Shown here: positions 1-8,989 of the stretch, in pieces
Layout: each line of letters opens with the position of its first letter
How positions within the stretch are numbered: the first letter of the stretch is position 1
NCBI GenBank assembly: GCA_023433505.1
Contig: JAEZCO010000054.1
Coordinates: 117,990-181,989 of the forward strand
DNA length: 64,000 nt
Source: Bacillota bacterium
GTDB lineage: Bacteria; Bacillota; Clostridia; Acetivibrionales; DTU013
Direction: 5' to 3'
The notes under the pieces: model-generated
What the model was told of the DNA's origin: nothing
The model's database searches: none
Seen by the model: only the letters and a program-made list of their open reading frames with translations
Position numbers and translations under genes: made by a program

Positions 1-549
1 GACAATACAGACGCCTTTGACCGGTTGAAAATCCAGTATGGCTATTCCTACGTCTATGCGCCCAAGGCCATGATGTGCTGGGTTACAGAATCGCCAAACT
101 CCATGAACGAAAGAAAATTGTCCTTGACCTACAGGTTTCATTCCGCCATGACAGGTTCACTGGGAATCGGCGCCAACCTGAATCACTGGAATGACGAGGA
201 AAAGGCGGAAGCATGCCGGCTGATCAGCCAATACAAGGAGATCAGGCATATCATCCAGTTTGGAAGCGTTTTCAGATTATTGCCGCCTAATGACGGAAAT
301 ATTTGTGCCGTACAATATGTAGGCGAGGATAAGAAGGAAAGCATTCTTTTTGTATTCAACCATTCGCAGCAATTTGGAGAAACGGACCTCCGGATCAGAC
401 TCCAGGGCCTTGATAAAAACAAGAAGTATGAAATCGGGAGTCCGGCTGATTTTACAATGACCGGCAGCGGTTTAATGAACCTCGGCCTTCCTGTTCAGCT
501 TAAAGGAGATTTTTCCAGCGCGTTGATAAGATTAAAAATCCTGGAATAA
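1..549 (+). CDS. Alpha-galactosidase, GH36 family (C-terminal part, 5' end outside window)
   Basis: The reading frame is open from the first base (DNTDAFDRLK...), so the gene starts upstream of the window; the first internal start-like codon (TTG at 25) is not a real start. The visible 182 residues match the end of GH36 alpha-galactosidases: DNTDAFDRLKIQYG corresponds to the family's SDNTD segment, thought to carry the acid/base Asp, followed by the FRFHxAMxGxLG-type segment and the all-beta C-terminal domain. Such enzymes release terminal alpha-galactose from raffinose-type oligosaccharides or galactomannan, usually in the cytoplasm. A stem-loop terminator follows directly, so this is the last gene of its transcript. 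Family call is firm; substrate is inferred. Confidence 0.88.
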   Translation, partial: DNTDAFDRLKIQYGYSYVYAPKAMMCWVTESPNSMNERKLSLTYRFHSAMTGSLGIGANLNHWNDEEKAEACRLISQYKEIRHIIQFGSVFRLLPPNDGNICAVQYVGEDKKESILFVFNHSQQFGETDLRIRLQGLDKNKKYEIGSPADFTMTGSGLMNLGLPVQLKGDFSSALIRLKILE

Positions 550-556
550 AGCGGGT

Positions 557-601
557 GAACAGCTCAAAATCCTGTAAACGGGGATTTTTGAGCTGTTCTT
601 C
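557..601 (+). terminator. Rho-independent terminator after the GH36 gene
   Basis: An inverted repeat with arms 557-572 (GAACAGCTCAAAATCC) and 582-598, one extra T in the right arm, and a loop of about nine bases, begins 8 bp after the stop codon. A short T-rich stretch follows. It also lies downstream of the minus-strand methyltransferase that ends at 697. Confidence 0.7.
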
Positions 602-696
602 CTTTCAGCCATTTTTCTACTTCAATTCAATTTGCAGCCTGAAAGTTAAGGGAAGGAGGGTTGCTAATCTTCAAAAATGTACCTTTTAATGCCCGT

Positions 697-1827
697 TTAC
701 CCCCAAACTTCCTCTGCAATTTCCCTGACCAGCTTGATTTTTTCCCACTGCTCCTGCTCGGTCAGGATATTTCCCTCTTCCGTCGAAGCAAAGCCGCACT
801 GCGGGCTGAGGCAAAGCCGGTCAAGCGGCACAAGGGCGCTGGCCTCATGAATGCGCGCAATGATCTGTGCCTTATCCTCAAGTTGGGGGCGCTTGGATGT
901 AATCAACCCAAGAACAACCAGCTTGTTTCCCGATACCTTTGCCAGCGGAGCAAAATCACCGGAGCGTTCATCATCAAATTCCAGATAGTATGCCTGCACA
1001 TTCTCGCTGCCCAACAGCGTATCCGCCACCGGCGCATAACCGCCGCTTGTCGCCCAGGTCGAATGATAATTGCCACGGCAGACATGGGTGGTCACTGCCA
1101 AATCTGCGGGCAGATCTTCAATGGCGGCATTATTCAGGCGCAGATAAAGCTGCTGCAATTGCTCGGAGCTATACGCGTCCCCTGCCATGTTCCTCCAAAA
1201 GCCCTGATCGCAGAGCATACCCCAGGTGCAGTCATCCAGTTGAAGGTTGCGGCAGCCGGCCTCATACAGTGCCAGGATGAATTCCCGGTAGGCTGTGGTA
1301 AGGTCCTTGTAAAGCTGCTCACGGTCCGGATAAACCGCATCCAGGTGCTGCTCGTTTACGCCGCGCACCAGCTCTGCAAAAAACTGCGAAGGAGCAGGGA
1401 CCGTCTGCCGGGTCAGCGCACGATTGCCCACAGCCTCCTGCAAAAATTTGTAATGCTTGATAAAAGGATGCCCGGAAAATTTGATCTTGCCGGTAACCCG
1501 CGCGGAATCTGCACGGGTTTCCTCTCCGTGAAAGAAATAGCCGTGCTCCATTTCCACATGCTCAATGCCGTCAAATCCCCACATGAAATCCAAATGCCAG
1601 TAGCTGCGGCGGAACTCACCATCTGTTACCGAGGACAGGCCGGCCTGAATTTCTTTCTCTACCAGGTCCCGTATGCAATCATCTTCGATGGCAGTCAACT
1701 GTTCCTGCGTAATAGCGGCCTGCGCAAAATCCTGCCGTGCCTGCTTGAGCCGCTCCGGACGCAGGAAGCTTCCCACGATTTCGTAACGAAAAGGCGCGTT
1801 GACACGCGCTGTAAACTGTTTGCCCAT
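697..1827 (-). CDS. MetE C-terminal-like (YxjG/YxjH family) methyltransferase
   Basis: The protein (376 aa) is a single TIM-barrel like the catalytic half of cobalamin-independent methionine synthase: VGSFLRPERLK near the N-terminus, VTDGEFRR, the LQLDDCTW segment, and a C-terminal SPQCGFAS motif carrying the zinc-ligand Cys. This short form is the YxjG/YxjH type, which transfers a methyl group to homocysteine or a related thiol; the methyl donor cannot be told from sequence. I choose the ATG at 1827: AGGAG sits 8 nt upstream of it, whereas the ATG at 1833 is directly against the Shine-Dalgarno sequence. The LysR gene ending at 1926 lies just upstream on the same strand and is a plausible regulator. 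Confidence 0.85.
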   Translation of the reverse strand: MGKQFTARVNAPFRYEIVGSFLRPERLKQARQDFAQAAITQEQLTAIEDDCIRDLVEKEIQAGLSSVTDGEFRRSYWHLDFMWGFDGIEHVEMEHGYFFHGEETRADSARVTGKIKFSGHPFIKHYKFLQEAVGNRALTRQTVPAPSQFFAELVRGVNEQHLDAVYPDREQLYKDLTTAYREFILALYEAGCRNLQLDDCTWGMLCDQGFWRNMAGDAYSSEQLQQLYLRLNNAAIEDLPADLAVTTHVCRGNYHSTWATSGGYAPVADTLLGSENVQAYYLEFDDERSGDFAPLAKVSGNKLVVLGLITSKRPQLEDKAQIIARIHEASALVPLDRLCLSPQCGFASTEEGNILTEQEQWEKIKLVREIAEEVWG

Positions 1828-1839
1828 AATCATCTCTCC

Positions 1840-1925
1840 TTACCGTTTTGTGTATGGTTTGATTATACAATCAGCCTGCAGCTATGCGTTAATACAAAAA
1901 ATCAATCGAATGTGATAGCTAAAAG
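1840..1925 (-). promoter_or_regulatory. Probable promoter region of the methyltransferase gene
   Basis: The 92-bp gap between the LysR stop and the methyltransferase start is AT-rich and holds a perfect minus-strand TATAAT (1862-1867). No good -35 hexamer lies 17 bp upstream, which would fit an activator-dependent promoter. A LysR binding site is expected here but no clear dyad was identified. Confidence 0.4.
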
Positions 1926-2840
1926 TTATAGCGAACGATAAAAAGTGATATATTCCTGAAGCAGCGTAATATAGCGTACGCCAATCGTACTAATCTGGCT
2001 GCCTTCGTTGTGGACATAGCCTATCTCCATAATTTCATCACTTTTCAGCGGAATAGACACAATATCGTTGCCGTTCAGATCCCGGCTAAGGATACCGGAT
2101 GAAATTGTGTATCCGTCAAGGCCGATAAGCAGGTTAAACAGTGTGGCGCGGTCGGAAACAACGATGCTCTTCGGACTGAACTCCACGCTGTGCAATTCTT
2201 CAGAAAAATAAAAGGAGTTGTTAATCCCCTGCTCATAAGTCAGCCGGGGATAGTCCGCAAGGTCTTCCAGCGTCACCTGTTCTCTGCCGGCCAATGGATT
2301 TCTGCTGCTGACGAAAACGTGAGGCTTTGCAGTAAACAACGGTACAAAACGCAGGTCGTTTTCACGTAAAATTTGCTGCATAACCTGGCGGTTAAAATTA
2401 CTCATATAGATAATACCCAGCTCGCTGCGCCTCGTACGAACATCTTGAATTATATCAAAGGTACGCGATTCGCGCAGTGAAAACTCATATTGGGCTTGGC
2501 CATACTCTCGGACCAATGTGACAAATGCGTTGATTACAAACGCATAGTGCTGTGCGGAAATCGCAAAAACCCGGCGAACGGGCGTATTTTGCTTATATTG
2601 CTGTTCAAGCAGTTCGGCCTGCTCAATTACCTGCCGTGCATACGCCAAAAATTTCATTCCTTCTTCGGATAACGTTACGCCGCGATTGGTGCGGTGAAAA
2701 ATCAAAATCCCCATCTCTTTTTCCAATTCCGCAATCGCTTTGGAAAGGCTGGGCTGGGTGATGAAGAAAACCTGGGCTGCCGTATGGAACGAGCCTGTCT
2801 GCGCAATTTGTATCACATATTTTAATTGTTGCAGTGTCAT
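1926..2840 (-). CDS. LysR-family transcriptional regulator
   Basis: A 304-aa protein with the standard LysR layout. The winged helix-turn-helix is at residues 1-60 (MTLQQLKYVIQIAQTGSF, then FFITQPSLSKAIAELEKEMG and the LIFHRTNRGVTLSEEG wing), followed by a linker helix and a periplasmic-binding-like effector domain from about residue 90 to 300. Length is normal for the family. It lies immediately upstream of the MetE-like methyltransferase on the same strand, so regulation of sulfur amino acid metabolism is a reasonable inference from context. The ligand cannot be deduced. Confidence 0.9.
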   Translation of the reverse strand: MTLQQLKYVIQIAQTGSFHTAAQVFFITQPSLSKAIAELEKEMGILIFHRTNRGVTLSEEGMKFLAYARQVIEQAELLEQQYKQNTPVRRVFAISAQHYAFVINAFVTLVREYGQAQYEFSLRESRTFDIIQDVRTRRSELGIIYMSNFNRQVMQQILRENDLRFVPLFTAKPHVFVSSRNPLAGREQVTLEDLADYPRLTYEQGINNSFYFSEELHSVEFSPKSIVVSDRATLFNLLIGLDGYTISSGILSRDLNGNDIVSIPLKSDEIMEIGYVHNEGSQISTIGVRYITLLQEYITFYRSL

Positions 2841-3223
2841 TTGGCCTCCCTAAAACGACTTATCCCTGGCAGGATCACAACCGGGTACCTGTTTTTACAG
2901 TTCAATTTTAGTTTATAGTAAAAAACACATTTTGTCATGTATAGATTTTATTTCTATGAATTCATCATTAACTATCAATATTTAACTATAATATTTTTCT
3001 TACCAACCCGGTTTTTGCCATAAATTTGCTGCACCGACGCAGTAATAATAGCCATAGATGGAAAAATCAGAACTTGCCAAATACGGATATTCCAAGTTTT
3101 TTCGTCTCTATATAAATCCCATAGGATTTGCTTTAAATCAGCTTCTACTCCCTAAAGAAAGTAAAAAATATGTCGTTTTATCTGGAAAAAGCGTGGAATA
3201 TATGCTGTGAGGTGAAATTGAGT
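2841..3223. other. AT-rich divergent intergenic region
   Basis: This gap separates the divergent LysR and GGDEF/HD-GYP genes and must hold both promoters. It is strongly AT-rich from about 2920 to 3000. I saw no convincing -35/-10 pair, no cyclic-di-GMP riboswitch signature, and no RNA gene. Confidence 0.4.
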
Positions 3224-5029
3224 ATGGGCATAAACAAAGTATCTGTAATTTTCAAGACATGCTTCGTATTTGGGTTAATTACTTTTATCCCGTGGGTATT
3301 GGATGTACTGTATGGTAATCTTACTTTTAGCCAGCCCTATAATTTTGCCTTTGATGCGCTGTTTCAAAACATTTCGGCAAATGAGCTATTTTTCAGAGTC
3401 CTCATCGTGCTCATTTTTATTTTTTTCGGCATTGTTTCAGGCATTTTCAAATACAGATACCTCCACGCAAATCTGGAGCTCCAAGAAAATCATGAAGAGC
3501 TTTCGCAAATATACGAAGAACTCTCGGCTTCCGAGGAAGAACTGCGCGTTCAGAACGAAGAGCTTCAGCATCAGCGTGACCAGCTTACTATCAGCAGAAA
3601 GGAACTGGAGAACCAAAAGGCTTTTTTTGAGCAAATGTTCCTGCAGTCGGCTACCAGTACCCAAATCCTTTCTCCCGAGGGCTGGTGCATAAAGATAAAC
3701 GGCAAGATGGCCGAGCTCTTCGGGGTTCTGCCCGAGCACATCGAAGGAAGGGTCTATAATATTTTTGAGGATTCGGAAATTATAAAGACCGGTACCATCG
3801 ACCATTTGCGGAAGGTTTTTGATCATAAAGAGGTTGCTGACTGGGATGTTTTTTTTGATATAGCAAATGCCGCCGCTTCACAAAATATAGAAATCTCCGG
3901 AAACAAAAAGGCCTGGTTCCGCTGCCGCTCCTATCCCGTGATGAATTCCGACGGGAGCCTGGCTTTTGCCGTCATCCAGCATGAGGATATTACCGGACAG
4001 AAGATGAAGGAGTCGCAGTTGTTTGAGCTGAGTTACCATGACAAGCTGACAGGCCTGTACAACAGGGCTTTTTTGGAGGAGGCGCTCAGGAGGTTCAACA
4101 CTTCCGGCCAGCACCCCATATCGCTGATCCTCGGAGACGTCAACGGTCTGAAGCTTACCAACGATGTATTCGGGCACAAGGAGGGCGACCGGCTGCTGCA
4201 AAAAATTGCAGGGTTTATGAAAGAAGCCTGCGGTACGGATTTTTTGGCCTCCCGCTGGGGCGGAGACGAGTTTGCCATTATCCTCCCCGGGACCACCGGT
4301 AAAGAGGCGCAAGAAATCTGCCGGCAGATATACAAGCTCTGCAGCGCAGCCGGTATGGACCCCATCCAGCCCAGCCTTGCTATGGGGATATCAACAAAGG
4401 ATTCCCCCGAAAAAAGTATTTTCACAGTGCTCAAGGAAGCCGAGGACCGGATGTACAGGCATAAGCTGCTGGAGAGCAAGAGCGTGAGGAATTCCATCAT
4501 CGCGTCGCTGGAAAAAACCCTTTTTGAAAGAAGCTTTGAGACCAAGGAGCATGCCCACAGGATGACCGAAACAGCCTTGAGAATAGGGCAGGCGATAGGC
4601 CTGAGCCAGAGTGAGCAGGATGAGCTGAAGCTGCTGTCCTGGCTCCATGATATAGGTAAAATAGCCATCCCCGACGGCATATTGACCAAGCCGGGCAAGC
4701 TGACGCCTGCCGAATGGGAGGAGATGAAAAAACATCCGGAAATAGGCTATAGGATAGCGCAATCTACGCAGGAGCTGTCGCATATCGCCGACTTCATTCT
4801 CGCCCACCACGAGAAATGGGACGGAAGCGGTTACCCGCAAGGCTTGAAGGGAAACGAAATTCCGCGTCTTTCAAGAATCCTGGCAATCGTAGACGCCTAT
4901 GATGTCATGACCCACAGCAGGCCATACAAAAAAGCTATACGGCGCGAAGACGCGCTCGTGGAAATAGCCAGATGCTCAGGCATTCAGTTTGACCCTGAAA
5001 TTGTAGATATTTTCTTGCAGTTGGTATGA
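3224..5029 (+). CDS. Membrane sensor with PAS, GGDEF and HD-GYP domains
   Basis: A 601-aa signalling protein. Two N-terminal membrane segments (about residues 8-30 and 55-75) are followed by a Glu-rich coiled coil (85-135), a PAS-like domain (about 140-260), a GGDEF domain with an intact GGDEF motif (346-350), and an HD-GYP domain with HDIGK (475-479) and HHEKWDGSGYP (528-538). Both catalytic signatures are intact, so it could make and degrade cyclic di-GMP; no RxxD product-inhibition site precedes GGDEF. I prefer the ATG at 3224, which has GAGGTGA 8 nt upstream; an in-frame ATG at 3170 would add 18 residues but has only a weak ribosome site. The neighbouring siaD-like cyclase is broken, so this may be the only local cyclase. 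Confidence 0.9.
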   Translation: MGINKVSVIFKTCFVFGLITFIPWVLDVLYGNLTFSQPYNFAFDALFQNISANELFFRVLIVLIFIFFGIVSGIFKYRYLHANLELQENHEELSQIYEELSASEEELRVQNEELQHQRDQLTISRKELENQKAFFEQMFLQSATSTQILSPEGWCIKINGKMAELFGVLPEHIEGRVYNIFEDSEIIKTGTIDHLRKVFDHKEVADWDVFFDIANAAASQNIEISGNKKAWFRCRSYPVMNSDGSLAFAVIQHEDITGQKMKESQLFELSYHDKLTGLYNRAFLEEALRRFNTSGQHPISLILGDVNGLKLTNDVFGHKEGDRLLQKIAGFMKEACGTDFLASRWGGDEFAIILPGTTGKEAQEICRQIYKLCSAAGMDPIQPSLAMGISTKDSPEKSIFTVLKEAEDRMYRHKLLESKSVRNSIIASLEKTLFERSFETKEHAHRMTETALRIGQAIGLSQSEQDELKLLSWLHDIGKIAIPDGILTKPGKLTPAEWEEMKKHPEIGYRIAQSTQELSHIADFILAHHEKWDGSGYPQGLKGNEIPRLSRILAIVDAYDVMTHSRPYKKAIRREDALVEIARCSGIQFDPEIVDIFLQLV

Positions 5030-5193
5030 GAACAACAAAGAAAATAGAGCCATTTGATAACCCATTTTATCTGTTGAAATTTTTAATCCTGTAAAGGCCG
5101 CATTCACCTTGCTATTTTTTTGTGTAATATTCTCTTATTTGGATAGGGCAAAACCGCTGCCACGGTGGCATTTACTGCTAAGTTAAAACCCGC

Positions 5194-5652
5194 TTAATTG
5201 CCGGGTAAATGCTTTTCAAAGCAAACTGCCTCAGGATTACCGGCATACTTACCATAATTCGGAATACGATGATAGCCTTTATGCTCATAGAATGAAACAG
5301 CTTGTTTGTTAACCGCCCTGGTCTCAAGCCAAAGCATAGAATATCCCAGCTTCTGAGCCTTTTCTTCCAGGTATGACAGTATTTCGCTGCCTATACCCAT
5401 ACCCTTTGTCTTTGCAAACATTCGTTTGACTTCAGCAATATTCTGGTCCAAAGGGCGGATAGCTCCGCACCCGATAGCCTCACCCGTATGATCGCGTGCA
5501 ATTACAAACAGGGAACGCGACTGACATACATCGCTTAAATCAAATGAGCTCTTTCCGCTACTTCCTGTTATAGCTTCAAGAGATTCAGAAAGCTCTTCCA
5601 ATAAGCCAAGCGCATCAGGGTCATATGGATTTACTTCCGCAATAATAACCAC
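5194..5652 (-). CDS. GNAT-family N-acetyltransferase
   Basis: A 152-aa single-domain protein of the GNAT fold. The acetyl-CoA-binding motif A is visible as VKRMFAKTKGMGIGSEIL (the R/Q-x-x-G-x-G/A element is KGMGIG), followed by LWLETRAVNKQAVSFYEHKGY, typical of motif B. The start is GTG with GAGGAAG 7 nt upstream. It is the last gene downstream of the sia-type operon and may be cotranscribed. The acceptor substrate is unknown. Similar stand-alone GNAT proteins often acetylate small amines, but nothing here identifies one. Confidence 0.85.
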   Translation of the reverse strand: MVIIAEVNPYDPDALGLLEELSESLEAITGSSGKSSFDLSDVCQSRSLFVIARDHTGEAIGCGAIRPLDQNIAEVKRMFAKTKGMGIGSEILSYLEEKAQKLGYSMLWLETRAVNKQAVSFYEHKGYHRIPNYGKYAGNPEAVCFEKHLPGN

Positions 5653-5767
5653 TTTTCAACTTCCTCTTCTATATCAATTTTATTCAAAACAGCTTCCTCT
5701 CTTTTGAATATCCAGTCCATATCCCCATTCCAATTACTCATTCGAATATCCACCTTCATGATATTAT

Positions 5768-6134
5768 TTATTTGACAGTCCGGTCCTTCCCGGCAATCCT
5801 TTTCCGGATACAGTTGCGCCCATCCCTTTTCGCAATATAAAGCGCCTCGTCCGCAGCCCGCATAAGGACATGCGGAGCCATATCCGCCTGGGGCAGAATT
5901 GTAGAAAAGCCTATGGATACGGTCCCCCGCTAACATTTCCATAAGTGTCGAAGCCACATTCTGAAGGCATTTGTCTCCTTCCATATGCCCATATACGTCA
6001 TTATAACGTTTGAAATAATCAATATCCACAATGAGCAAGGAAAGAGACGCATTCTTCCTTATGCTGTCTTTCCAGGAGACAAGCCTTTCAGCCTTTTCGA
6101 CCACTCGCTCTTCTTTTGCAAAAAGGTCCATCAC
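5768..6134 (-). pseudogene. siaD-like diguanylate cyclase, decayed (GGDEF core deleted, frameshifted)
   Basis: The first 70 codons read as the start of a GGDEF domain: LSLLIVDIDYFKRYNDVYGH..GD, then LQNVASTLMEMLAG. At about 5912 the homology continues only in another frame as GTVSIGFSTILPQADMAP and ADEALYIAKRDGRNCIRK, the normal end of a GGDEF domain, stopping at 5768. Joining the two halves leaves no room for roughly 55-60 residues that include the GG(D/E)EF signature. The original frame runs on without homology to 5631. The start is intact (AAGGAG overlapping the siaC stop, then GTG-ATG). The position after siaA-siaB-siaC matches siaD in Pseudomonas aeruginosa. The product cannot be an active cyclase. 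Confidence 0.8.
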
Positions 6135-6140
6135 ACTTTG

Positions 6141-6530
6141 CTATGCTCCTTTATAGATGACGATAGTAAAGGGCAGGTTTTCAAGGTCTTCTTTGAACTC
6201 TTCTCCGCATTCAATGGCTGTTTCGTTTCTTGCGTCGCATCGCCAGTTCACAATAATGTTTTTGCCTTCCTCCGCCGCTTCGTCCAGCAGGCTGAACAAC
6301 ATCATCAGAATTTTTGAAGTACTGCTGTTAAAATAAATAATTTCAAATTCCACAATCACTTCCTGCCTGTCAACAGCGGCGACATATTCTTTCAGCCAAT
6401 CCAGGATGGGCGCATAGAATTTTGCTGCGTTTTCGGGAAAGGATTCCCCTGAAATCACCAGCCTGTTTGTCGATAGATCAAAGTTTATGCAAGGTGTAGA
6501 AGATGTTTTTTCAATGAAAAGATTGTCCAT
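6141..6530 (-). CDS. siaC: SiaC-like partner-switch phosphoprotein (DUF1987)
   Basis: A 129-aa protein matching SiaC: INFDLSTNRLVISGESFPEN, then WLKEYV, and IIYFNSSTSKILMMLFSLL with a Ser/Thr cluster at 69-72 where SiaC is phosphorylated. In P. aeruginosa, SiaC is phosphorylated by the SiaB kinase, dephosphorylated by the SiaA phosphatase, and in the unphosphorylated form activates the SiaD cyclase. Here the gene sits between siaB (2-bp gap, ribosome site AGGAGG overlapping the siaB end) and a wrecked siaD. Its output partner is therefore uncertain. It may act on another cyclase such as the product of 3224-5029 (inference). Confidence 0.85.
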   Translation of the reverse strand: MDNLFIEKTSSTPCINFDLSTNRLVISGESFPENAAKFYAPILDWLKEYVAAVDRQEVIVEFEIIYFNSSTSKILMMLFSLLDEAAEEGKNIIVNWRCDARNETAIECGEEFKEDLENLPFTIVIYKGA

Positions 6531-6532
6531 TT

Positions 6533-7093
6533 TTACCTCCTGATTGTAACTTTTATACTGAAAAACGAATACCGTCCGTCGATGGGCATAAAGGAATATT
6601 CAATGGGCTTTCCGGCTTTGCGGGCCATCTCGATCAGACCCAGGCCGGCTCCCTTGCTGCCTTCCTCCGGAACCTGCCTGCGCTTTTCCTTGTAAAGGAC
6701 TTTTAATTCATCCTTATCCAGCATACGGATGCTTTCTATTTTATCCTTAATTCTCTCCACATCGGAACTAAAAATTTTGTTGCCGCAGTAAACATACAGT
6801 TCCTCTTCTTCCTGTCCGATAACCAGTACGCCGATTCGCAGCTCCTTCTCCAGTTCAAGGTCCTCCTTGACCTTTTCGGCAGAATAATTCAGTACATTTT
6901 GCATTTGCTCTACGAATATGGAGAAGATAGCCTGGGACACCGTAAACCCGGCGTCCTCGATTTCCAGGTCCAGTCTCAGGGTTTGCCCGATGCCCTCAAC
7001 GGTAGCATGGGATATGGGACCGCTGTAGCAAAAAATGATATTTTCCTTCTTTATACTCTGGTAAAACTGGTAAAGGTCCATGGTATGCTTCAC
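6533..7093 (-). CDS. siaB: SiaB-like protein kinase (anti-sigma-factor-type ATPase fold)
   Basis: About 187 aa, matching the SiaB family. It starts with MDLYQFYQSIKKENIIFCYSGPIS and carries the GHKL-type nucleotide lid KGAGLGLIEMARKA near residue 150. SiaB phosphorylates SiaC. I place the start at the GTG ending at 7093, because GGAGGT lies 8 nt upstream; a TTG at 7099 is too close to that site. A further ATG four codons in would remove little. The order siaA-siaB-siaC is compact and on one strand, which supports the partner-switch assignment. Confidence 0.85.
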   Translation of the reverse strand: MKHTMDLYQFYQSIKKENIIFCYSGPISHATVEGIGQTLRLDLEIEDAGFTVSQAIFSIFVEQMQNVLNYSAEKVKEDLELEKELRIGVLVIGQEEEELYVYCGNKIFSSDVERIKDKIESIRMLDKDELKVLYKEKRRQVPEEGSKGAGLGLIEMARKAGKPIEYSFMPIDGRYSFFSIKVTIRR

Positions 7094-7131
7094 TTGCAAA
7101 TACCTCCTCTATGTTTTTGATCGATTGGGCA

Positions 7132-8823
7132 TCATATTTTGAAACCGAACAGGGTGATGTCATCCCGCCGTATTTCTCCATGAGAGTAGCTTTCAAAAGC
7201 CTGGAGTATCCTCTGCTTCTGCTCGGGCAGACTCAATTCCTGTACCGATTGCAAAAGGTTCATCAGTCTGGTTTTACCGAAGGGAAGCCTGCTGTCTCCT
7301 CCCACCTGGTCCCTTAATCCGTCCGTAGTCATATAGAAATTTGTTCCCGGCTCAATTTTGATTTCATTGTTTTTAAATATCACATCGGGATTTGAGGATT
7401 TGTAGCCTATGCTCCAACGGTCGCCTTTGATTTCCCATACCTCATTCCCCCTCATGGCATAAAGGGATATTTTGGCGCCTGCAAAAATCAGCGTACCGTC
7501 ATTCCGGGCCAGACACAGTCCAATGTCCAGACCGTCGTCCGATTCGGCATTTTCCATGTTCTGCGACAGGGTCTGACGGATAATCCGGTTCATCTCTTTC
7601 AAAATTGCCGCAGGGTCCGAGGTCCCCACCTCATTCACAACCCTCCCCAGGGTAGTGCCCGCAATCATTGTCATAATGGCTCCGGGCACACCATGGCCCG
7701 TACAGTCTATGACTCCCACAAGGAAGCAATCGTCGGACCCTTTAAACCAGTAAAGATCGCCTCCGATGATGTCTTTCGGATCCCATATGACAAAATAATC
7801 CTCCAAATGCTCTGAAATTATGCTGGCAGGAGGCAGGATGGCCTGCTGGATTGTGCGCGCATACTGGATGCTTTCGACAATCTGATGGTTTGCGGCTTCC
7901 AGCCTGAGCAAGCTTACGGACAATTCCTCGGTGCGCTGTCTGACCAGCTCCTCCAGCTGTTCCTGATAGGCCTTCAGCTCTTCTCTTGCCGTCAGCAGCC
8001 CCGACGACATGTCGTTGAAAGAAGCCCCCAGACGGGTGAGCTCGTCATTCCCGGACACATCCACCTTGACTTCCAGGTCCCCCTCCGATATTGCCTTCAC
8101 GGCCTGCATTACATGGTTCAGCGGTTTCATAATGCTTCGGATGATGGTCTGGGCTGCAGGAAATACCAGGAACAGGAGAAAGGCCAAAAACCCTCCGATG
8201 ATGGTCAGCGACAAGGAATTTGACACGGCCTCGATCTTGTTCTTGAGATTAGCTTTTCTTACTTCAAAATTGTCTATGTAAAACCCGGTGGCAATCCAGT
8301 AATCCGTCCCCGGAATACCCTCTGCGTATGCCAGTTTTTTTACATTGCCCTCTCCCGGCTTTTCGAATATATACTCCACGTACCCGCCGCTTTTAGCCTT
8401 ATCCATCAATTCACGGATATATGGCGTCCCCTCCGGGTCCCGGACGTCCAGCCTGTTTGTCCCCTGAAATTCGGGCTTTACAGGATGGGCCACGTTCACC
8501 CCCCAGAAGTCATAGACAAAGAAATATCCGGACTTATCCTCCTCAAAACGAATGGTGGCAATGGCATTGCGTATCATGTCTTTTTGCTTCTCGACGGAAG
8601 ATTCGGTCTTAACCAGCCTTCCCAGGGATTCGGCCATGGAATGGACAGCGACCAGCAGCTTTTCCTTCTGGTCCCCGTACATAATGCTTTGGGCCTCATT
8701 GATGCTTATTTCACTGATCTCGCTGATTCCCAGGCGCAGAGCCACTCCGATAAGAATAACGGAAACCAGCATTACGATGATCAGGCCATAAATACGTTTG
8801 CTTACATTAATGTTTCTAAGCAT
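7132..8823 (-). CDS. siaA: SiaA-like membrane phosphatase (Cache-HAMP-PP2C/SpoIIE)
   Basis: A 563-aa membrane protein. TM1 is at about residues 10-32. An extracytoplasmic single-Cache domain follows (about 50-190), with SGYFFVYDFWGVNVAHP and YWIATGFYID. TM2 is at about 205-230, then HAMP (about 230-285), a coiled coil, and a PP2C/SpoIIE phosphatase domain (about 335-563) with GGDLYWF, DCTGHGVPGA and RRDDITLFGFKI metal-binding motifs. In the Pseudomonas system SiaA dephosphorylates SiaC in response to an outside signal. The Cache domain suggests a small-molecule ligand here. Ribosome site GGGAGAGG precedes the ATG. Confidence 0.88.
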   Translation of the reverse strand: MLRNINVSKRIYGLIIVMLVSVILIGVALRLGISEISEISINEAQSIMYGDQKEKLLVAVHSMAESLGRLVKTESSVEKQKDMIRNAIATIRFEEDKSGYFFVYDFWGVNVAHPVKPEFQGTNRLDVRDPEGTPYIRELMDKAKSGGYVEYIFEKPGEGNVKKLAYAEGIPGTDYWIATGFYIDNFEVRKANLKNKIEAVSNSLSLTIIGGFLAFLLFLVFPAAQTIIRSIMKPLNHVMQAVKAISEGDLEVKVDVSGNDELTRLGASFNDMSSGLLTAREELKAYQEQLEELVRQRTEELSVSLLRLEAANHQIVESIQYARTIQQAILPPASIISEHLEDYFVIWDPKDIIGGDLYWFKGSDDCFLVGVIDCTGHGVPGAIMTMIAGTTLGRVVNEVGTSDPAAILKEMNRIIRQTLSQNMENAESDDGLDIGLCLARNDGTLIFAGAKISLYAMRGNEVWEIKGDRWSIGYKSSNPDVIFKNNEIKIEPGTNFYMTTDGLRDQVGGDSRLPFGKTRLMNLLQSVQELSLPEQKQRILQAFESYSHGEIRRDDITLFGFKI

Positions 8824-8924
8824 AGGTCCTCTCCCTTTTTAATTCCTAAATCCTTCCCATTAAGCCAAAAATCAGCTTTTCCAATATTCGATATAAAGCT
8901 ACAAAAATCCTCTATCGGAACGAC

Positions 8925-8954
8925 AAAAAAGCCTCCGTTTTTCACGTGGCTTTT
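8925..8954 (-). terminator. Rho-independent terminator after the GH127 operon
   Basis: On the minus strand, arms AAAAGCC..CGT and ACG..GGCTTTTTT pair around a GAAAA loop and end in a run of six T. It lies between the end of the GH127 gene and the siaA start. It should separate the two transcripts. Confidence 0.7.
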
Positions 8955-8989
8955 GCTAAAAATTCAATAGGAGAATAGGTTTATATGGC

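Noticed and set aside
661..1941. Long plus-strand open frame of 426 codons opposite the methyltransferase
   Set aside because: It is antisense to a clear MetE-like gene, has low-complexity Cys/Arg/His-rich content and no ribosome site or family resemblance.
2841..3223. Cyclic-di-GMP riboswitch sought upstream of the GGDEF/HD-GYP gene
   Set aside because: No GEMM core motifs were visible in the AT-rich gap.
5631..5759. 42-codon minus-strand frame MKVDIRMSNWNGDMDW...
   Set aside because: No ribosome site, no homology recognised, and it is simply the out-of-frame tail after the decayed GGDEF gene.
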